Source of the DNA: Spirochaetaceae bacterium
GTDB taxonomy: Bacteria > Spirochaetota > Spirochaetia > SZUA-6 > Bin103
NCBI GenBank assembly: GCA_026710565.1
Contig: JAPOQV010000455.1
Coordinates: forward strand, 1 to 20,080
Reading direction: 5' to 3'
Length of the DNA stretch: 20,080 nucleotides
The notes beneath the pieces were generated by a model, which searched no databases, had not been told where the DNA came from, and saw nothing but the letters and a program-made list of their open reading frames with translations. Shown here piece after piece: positions 16,181 to 20,080 of this stretch. A program made the translations under genes and the position numbers. Position 1 is the first letter of the stretch, and the number at the start of each line of letters is the position of its first letter.

Positions 16181-17116
16181 ATGTTCTCACTGCCCGGACA
16201 CACCATCGGCGACTGCTGGTTCGTGGTCCACGAGGGGGCGGCCCACTGCTTTTTCTGCACGTCGCCGAGGCCCGATCCAAGCTGGAACTGGGACATCGGC
16301 CACGCGGTCAGCGAGGACCTGCGGAGCTGGCGCTACGTCGGCCTGGCCCTGCGTCGAGGCCGCTCCGGCGCCTGGGACAGTCAGACGCTGTCCACCGGCT
16401 GCGTGGTGAAACACGTGGGCCGTTTCTGGATGGCCTACAGTGCCATCCGCCGGGGCGAGAACCCGCCGACACGGAAGGTGCACCGCGTCGGCATCGCCGT
16501 CTCCGACGACCTGTTCCGCTGGCGCACGTGCGGCGCCGGGCCGGTCAACCAGCGCGACCCGCGCTACTACGAGCGGCTGGGCCCGGCACGATCCGCCTTC
16601 GGCCAGTGGCGCGACCCGTATCTCTTCGTCGAGGGCGATCGCATCTACCAGTACGTCTGTGCTCGCAGCAAGGCCGAAGACCGGAGCCGCCGCGGCACGG
16701 TCGGCTTGGCGGTCAGCGACGACATGCTGACGTGGCGGGTGCAGCCGCCGTTGCAGGTGGCGCCGATCGCCACCGAGATCGAGGTCCCGCAGGTCTACCG
16801 GATCGGCGGCCGCTACTACCTGGTCTGCTGCTCGCCCGCCGCCTGGCTGCTGCCATCGTTCAAGCGCCGGTTCCCCGGTCACCGCTTCCGCGACGCCGAC
16901 TACGCGATGGTGGGCGCGTCTCCGACCGGACCGTTCACCCTGCACGGCACCGGCGAGATTCTGCCGGCAAGAGAGAGCGGCAGGCCGTACGCCAGCCGTC
17001 TGGTACGCTGGCAGGGCGGCTGGTATCTGCTCGGTACCGTGCGTGACGGCCCGAACCGGCATGTCTCCGACCCGGTACCGGTCGCCGCGAACGCCACCGG
17101 CATCCATGCCGTCTGA
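16181..17116 (+). CDS. GH32/GH43-like five-bladed beta-propeller glycosidase, catalytic domain only
   Basis: Predicted clan-J-type glycoside hydrolase of 311 residues. Landmarks in order: an N-terminal aspartate in HTIGDCWFV (D10, nucleophile position), the substrate strand WDIGHAVSEDLRSWRYV (about 37-53), WDSQTLSTG, the central W-R-D-P motif in FGQWRDPYLF (transition-state-stabilising Asp), and TEIEVPQVYRIGGRYYLV, whose glutamate occupies the place of the GH32 E-C acid/base. Compared with GH32 it lacks the C-terminal beta-sandwich and has E-V-P in place of E-C-P, so it may be a distinct subfamily; the sugar specificity cannot be read. No signal peptide. ATG 16181 is the first usable start, as an in-frame ATG at 16154 runs into a stop. 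The next gene follows after 18 bases. Confidence 0.85.
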   Translation: MFSLPGHTIGDCWFVVHEGAAHCFFCTSPRPDPSWNWDIGHAVSEDLRSWRYVGLALRRGRSGAWDSQTLSTGCVVKHVGRFWMAYSAIRRGENPPTRKVHRVGIAVSDDLFRWRTCGAGPVNQRDPRYYERLGPARSAFGQWRDPYLFVEGDRIYQYVCARSKAEDRSRRGTVGLAVSDDMLTWRVQPPLQVAPIATEIEVPQVYRIGGRYYLVCCSPAAWLLPSFKRRFPGHRFRDADYAMVGASPTGPFTLHGTGEILPARESGRPYASRLVRWQGGWYLLGTVRDGPNRHVSDPVPVAANATGIHAV

Positions 17117-17134
17117 CGTCATCAGGAGTGATAC

Positions 17135-18616
17135 ATGGCCATCGTAACCGACGAGCTGGCGCTCAATTACCACCTCATGCACCCGGGCGACGACAGCGCC
17201 CCCGGAGACCCCAACCCGGCCTACCACCTGGACGGCACCTGCCACCTGCACTACATCCTGCGCCATCCTTGGCACGGCGCGCCGGCGCGCCCGCGTCACG
17301 GCGCGGCGTCGTTCTCGTTCATCCACGTCACCAGCCCGGACATGCTGCACTGGACCTGGCAGACCACGAAGCTGCAGCCCTCCTTCACCGGCCACGGGAT
17401 GTTCAGCGGCACGGGGTTCATCACCAGGGAGGGGAAGCCGGCAGCGATCTACTGTGGCGTGTGCGAGCCGGGCAACACCTTCATCGCGGTCGCGGACGAC
17501 AACGACCTGAGCTCATGGCAGAAGCCCTACGCCGTCGTGCCGCGGGGCGTCCCCGCCGGCAAGGACGTGCGGCTGCTCGGCGACCCGGACCTGTTCCAGG
17601 TCGGCGACACCTACTACGCCTACTCGGCCGGCGACAACCTGGAGCTGTGCAAGTCCACTGACCTGGTCGACTGGACCTACGTGGGCCCGCTCATGCAGCG
17701 CGAGCTGCCGGACGTCGCCCTGGGCGAGGACACCTCCTGCGCCAACCTGTTCCCGCTCGGCGACCGGTGGATACTCCTGTGCATCAGCCACCAGCTCGGC
17801 TGCCGGTACTACCTGGGTGACTGGGATGCCGGCGCCGAGCAGTTCGTCCCGGAGCGGCACGGGCGCATGAACTGGCGGCGCGCCGGCCAGTCGCTGGCCG
17901 ATCCGGTGTACCGCGACTTCTTCGCGCCGGAGAGCGTGCTTACACCGGACGGCAGGCGGGTGATGTGGGCGTGGCTGGCGACCGCCGACCCGGCGATCAA
18001 CCTGCGGACCGTGCAGTCCCTGCCGCGCGAGCTCAGCCTGCATGACGACGGCAGCCTGCGCATCGAGCCGCTCACGGAGCTTCGGTCGCTGCGCCGTGAC
18101 CCGGTCACGATCCGCGACGTCACCCTTACCCCGCCGGGCCGGGATGCTCCGGACCACGCGAGCACACGCATCGCCGACCTGGACGGCGACGCGTTCGAGA
18201 TCCGCATCACCGTCGACCGGGCGCAGGCGGAACGGAAGCGGTTCGGGGTCCGGCTGTTCGCCGACGACGGCGATGCGGGGCTCCTGATCCTGCTGCGGCC
18301 GGAGACCGGCACGCTCTGCGTCGGCGACACCGAGGCGCCCTTCGCCGTCGCCGACCTGCCGGCCGCCGAGGACCTGGAGCTGCGCATCTTCGCCGACAAG
18401 TACCTGGTGGAGGTGTTCGCGAACGGCCGCCAGGCCGCGTTGAGCGTCTTCACGGGGTACCGCGACGGCAGCCAGTTGCGGGGCTACGTCTTCGGCCGCA
18501 GCGACAAGGTGGCCGCGACGACGTTCCGCAGCGTGGAGATCTGGAAGCTGAAACCGACCAACCAGGGGTTCTTCGAGGCACGCGCGAACCCGATCTGGCA
18601 GCCCGCCACCCGATAG
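17135..18616 (+). CDS. Glycoside hydrolase family 32-like protein (invertase/levanase type) with C-terminal beta-sandwich
   Basis: Two-domain GH32-type hydrolase, 493 residues. The propeller shows GDPNPAYHLDG (D25 as nucleophile, in place of the canonical N-D-P-N), FSGTGFI at about 90-96, GDPDLF (D150, in place of R-D-P) and E198 in GEDTSCANLF as the acid/base candidate. Residues about 330-485 form the GH32C beta-sandwich, recognised by FADKYLVEVFANGRQAALS. All three motifs deviate from textbook GH32, so the fructan or sucrose activity of that family should not be assumed; arabinan or another sugar is possible. No signal peptide is seen. ATG 17135 has AGGAG 9 bases upstream and lies 18 bases after the other propeller gene; the PhyH gene follows 13 bases later. 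These three are one transcription unit. Confidence 0.9.
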   Translation: MAIVTDELALNYHLMHPGDDSAPGDPNPAYHLDGTCHLHYILRHPWHGAPARPRHGAASFSFIHVTSPDMLHWTWQTTKLQPSFTGHGMFSGTGFITREGKPAAIYCGVCEPGNTFIAVADDNDLSSWQKPYAVVPRGVPAGKDVRLLGDPDLFQVGDTYYAYSAGDNLELCKSTDLVDWTYVGPLMQRELPDVALGEDTSCANLFPLGDRWILLCISHQLGCRYYLGDWDAGAEQFVPERHGRMNWRRAGQSLADPVYRDFFAPESVLTPDGRRVMWAWLATADPAINLRTVQSLPRELSLHDDGSLRIEPLTELRSLRRDPVTIRDVTLTPPGRDAPDHASTRIADLDGDAFEIRITVDRAQAERKRFGVRLFADDGDAGLLILLRPETGTLCVGDTEAPFAVADLPAAEDLELRIFADKYLVEVFANGRQAALSVFTGYRDGSQLRGYVFGRSDKVAATTFRSVEIWKLKPTNQGFFEARANPIWQPATR

Positions 18617-18629
18617 AGGAGGTCCACCG

Positions 18630-19133
18630 ATGATCGAGCTCTCCAGCGAGCAGATTGCGCACTACCGCCGGCACGGCTTCCTGGTCGTGCCCGACCTTCC
18701 CACCGAACCTGAGACGCTCATGGCCTGCTGGGTCGCCTTGAGCGATACCGACCCCGGCAACGGCGGCCTGTGCGTCGTACCGGGATCGCACCGCGACCCG
18801 CTCCACGACACCCACCAGGCTGCATCCCCCGAGCACCGGAGTTGGCGGAAGAACTACGAGATGCGCGATCGCGACGGCAGGGAATGGAACCAGGAGATGT
18901 ACTCGTTCGAGGTCGATGACGTCGACTCGCTGGACATCCAGCGTCTCACCGTCCCGCGCGGATCGGGGGTCTTCTTCACGGGCATGACCGTCCACGGCTC
19001 CTACGCCAACACGTCGGCCACCCGCGACCGGCTTGCGTTCGCCGTCCACTACGTGAGCGAGGGCACCTGGGTGTACCGCTGCGACGTCCAGGACACGGTC
19101 TCCGCCGGCGAGTACTCCGAGGCCTTGCAGTAG
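18630..19133 (+). pseudogene. PhyH-family oxygenase with an in-frame internal deletion that removes the HxD iron ligands
   Basis: The 167 residues start like a normal PhyH protein (IAHYRRHGFLVVPDL, residues 9-23) and then jump to PTEPETLMACWVALSD, which in the intact gene at 11083-11868 comes right after the HQDAPYW metal motif. Aligning the two by eye, about 109 residues are absent at the junction near 18699, including both the His and Asp of H-x-D. The rest is intact: GLCVVPGSH at about 46-54, distal H122 and R132/R134. The frame is uninterrupted and AGGAGG precedes the ATG, so it may be translated, but it should not bind iron normally. Either a real deletion or an assembly collapse could explain it. 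Confidence 0.8.
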
Positions 19134-19150
19134 TATGCCGAACCACGTTG

Positions 19151-19387
19151 TCAATCAATCGCTAGCGACTGCTCCAGTTCCGCTGACACGGCGATGCTCA
19201 GGAATCGCTCCGCCGGATAGAGATAATCCTCTCCGCTCTCGTCGATGATCCGGATATCTCCTTCAGCGCTTGCTGCAGCGTCGTGAATCGCCCGATAGAT
19301 CTTGTGTTTCTCGAGCGACGCCGCGTAGTCGGTATTGTCGATGCAGACGACGTATGTGCTGTGCTGTCCAGCTCTTGGGTGCGTCAT
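19151..19387 (-). CDS. Small conserved-looking protein (78 aa), second gene of a two-gene module
   Basis: A 78-residue acidic protein with the pattern TYVVCIDNTDYAASLEKHKIY near the N-terminus and IRIIDESGEDYLYP in the middle. I recognise this sequence type from hypothetical proteins of cyanobacteria and other environmental bacteria, usually next to a partner like the gene at 19384-19629; no function is established. Its ATG overlaps the partner stop by four bases (ATGA), so the two are translationally coupled. It ends 17 bases from the converging PhyH remnant. Composition is nearer 55% GC, lower than its neighbours. Confidence 0.75.
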   Translation of the reverse strand: MTHPRAGQHSTYVVCIDNTDYAASLEKHKIYRAIHDAAASAEGDIRIIDESGEDYLYPAERFLSIAVSAELEQSLAID

Positions 19388-19629
19388 GAGATCAGATCCA
19401 GATAGCGTTTTCGTTTGAATTCGATCTTGCCAATCCCATGTCCCTCGTACCAGTGAAGCTCGGCTCTGCGCAATTCGCCGTTTCGGAGACGAATCGTGGC
19501 GTCGCCCTTTAGCTTTCGCCAGTTGGATGTGCCGTAGGTTCGATTGAGTCGGGCGAGTTCGCGTATGCCACGGCCTCTCGCGATCGTTTCCACGTTCGCA
19601 ATCTCCCCGAAGATCTCGAAGTCAGACAC
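19384..19629 (-). CDS. Small conserved-looking basic protein (81 aa), first gene of a two-gene module
   Basis: An 81-residue protein from GTG 19629 with the segments ARGRGIRELARLNRTYG, NWRKLKGDATIRL and RAELHWYEGHGIGKIEFKRK. The sequence is basic and could bind nucleic acid or its acidic partner, but no named domain is recognised. The stop overlaps the next gene start by four bases. Small size, opposite charge to the partner and lower GC than the flanks suit a toxin-antitoxin-like or mobile accessory pair; that is inference, not a family assignment. No Shine-Dalgarno is clear before the GTG. Confidence 0.7.
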   Translation of the reverse strand: MSDFEIFGEIANVETIARGRGIRELARLNRTYGTSNWRKLKGDATIRLRNGELRRAELHWYEGHGIGKIEFKRKRYLDLIS

Positions 19630-19749
19630 GGCTCGGCGACCACCATCGTACTAACTTCGTTCTCCACCCTAGCAATCTCCATGCGACGATGGCACGCGTC
19701 CCAGATGTGACGCAAGAGCACGGGTAAATGGCGGCAGCCAAAGCACATG

Positions 19750-20080
19750 TTACCCTTTGCCGAGGAGCGCGGCGCTCGCCTCGCGGACCGTGGCGTGCTC
19801 GCCGGCGGCTACCGCAGCGCAGAGCGCCGCGCCGACCGCGGCCTCTTCCCTGTAGGTGCCGATGACCGGCGGGCGGCCGAAGAGGCAAGCAAGCTCCCCG
19901 CGGAGGACGGGGTTGAGCCGCAGGCCGTTCCCGGAGCCGACCAGGATCGTCCGCTCTCCGGCACCGAGCGCCAACGCCCGGCGGTAGGCGTCGTGCAGCT
20001 CGCGGGCCATACCGTTCAGCAGCGCCCGCGCCAGGTTGCCCGGCGTGAAGTTGGCGGCGGTGAGGCCATCGAAGCGAGCC
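19750..20080 (-). CDS. C-terminal part of an FGGY-family carbohydrate kinase, cut by the window edge
   Basis: The last 109 residues of a sugar kinase; the gene runs off the right end. Visible features are LTAANFTPGNLARALLNGMA, the nucleotide-binding region ILVGSGNGLRLNPVLRGELA, and the closing EEAAVGAALCAAVAAGEH, all typical of the ATP-binding end of FGGY kinases. The first of these resembles sedoheptulokinase-type members more than glycerol or xylulokinase, but the specificity cannot be settled from this fragment. TAA stop at 19752-19750. It is on the same strand as the two small genes but 120 bases away, so joint transcription is uncertain. Confidence 0.85.
   Translation of the reverse strand, partial: ARFDGLTAANFTPGNLARALLNGMARELHDAYRRALALGAGERTILVGSGNGLRLNPVLRGELACLFGRPPVIGTYREEAAVGAALCAAVAAGEHATVREASAALLGKG

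Noticed and set aside
19509..19748. Small minus-strand frame upstream of the two-gene module
   Set aside because: Its C-terminal half is an off-frame reading of the 81-residue gene, and the rest shows no ribosome site or recognisable motif.

Overview
The window is high-GC bacterial DNA (mostly about 65-70% G+C by eye). The upper part has two compositional breaks: a long lower-GC gene at about 2.2-5.8 kb and a small lower-GC module at about 19.15-19.7 kb. No rRNA, tRNA, CRISPR array, transposase or phylogenetic marker was seen, so the organism cannot be named. Dense phytanoyl-CoA dioxygenase (PhyH) genes, a sulfatase, a DegT aminotransferase, a URO-D-family protein and five-bladed-propeller glycosidases resemble accessory regions of marine or sponge-associated metagenome bins (Poribacteria, Spirochaetaceae, Latescibacteria-like). 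That is an impression, not a classification. The first ~130 bases are C/G homopolymer runs that look like a contig-edge artefact.

Layout. 136-2173 (+): a PhyH oxygenase missing its 5' end, then an Asp-box sialidase-like propeller. 2174-2579: no gene seen. 2580-5714 (-): a 1044-residue protein with an N-terminal helical region, an Ig/CARDB-like sandwich, a STAND-type P-loop ATPase with winged helices and a C-terminal phosphoribosyltransferase-like domain. It has its own strong-looking promoter and resembles the predicted anti-phage conflict architecture nSTAND + PRTase-CE. It is the most interesting locus here. 5861-11868 (-): a tight run transcribed in the order PhyH, DegT aminotransferase, sulfatase, GNAT acetyltransferase, CrtI-like FAD oxidoreductase. 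11990-13039 (-): a URO-D-family protein. 13137-19133 (+): oligogalacturonate lyase-like propeller, an unrecognised alpha/alpha-toroid-like protein, two GH32/GH43-type propellers, and a PhyH gene with an in-frame internal loss. 19151-19629 (-): two small overlapping genes. 19750-20080 (-): the C-terminal end of an FGGY sugar kinase.

How they work together (inference). The plus-strand set looks like intracellular breakdown of plant or algal oligosaccharides: a PL22-like lyase, two clan-J glycosidases and a toroid enzyme, with a sugar kinase nearby. No secretion signals or transporters were seen. The minus-strand set could tailor or desulfate a small molecule or sugar. A URO-D/lyase divergent promoter region at 13040-13136 splits the two. 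Several genes show a -35/-10-like pair whose -10 element lies only 6-9 bases before the start codon, which suggests leaderless mRNAs. Decay is visible at two places: a remnant of a nucleotidyltransferase gene at about 16.0-16.1 kb and the PhyH gene that lacks its metal-binding HxD motif.
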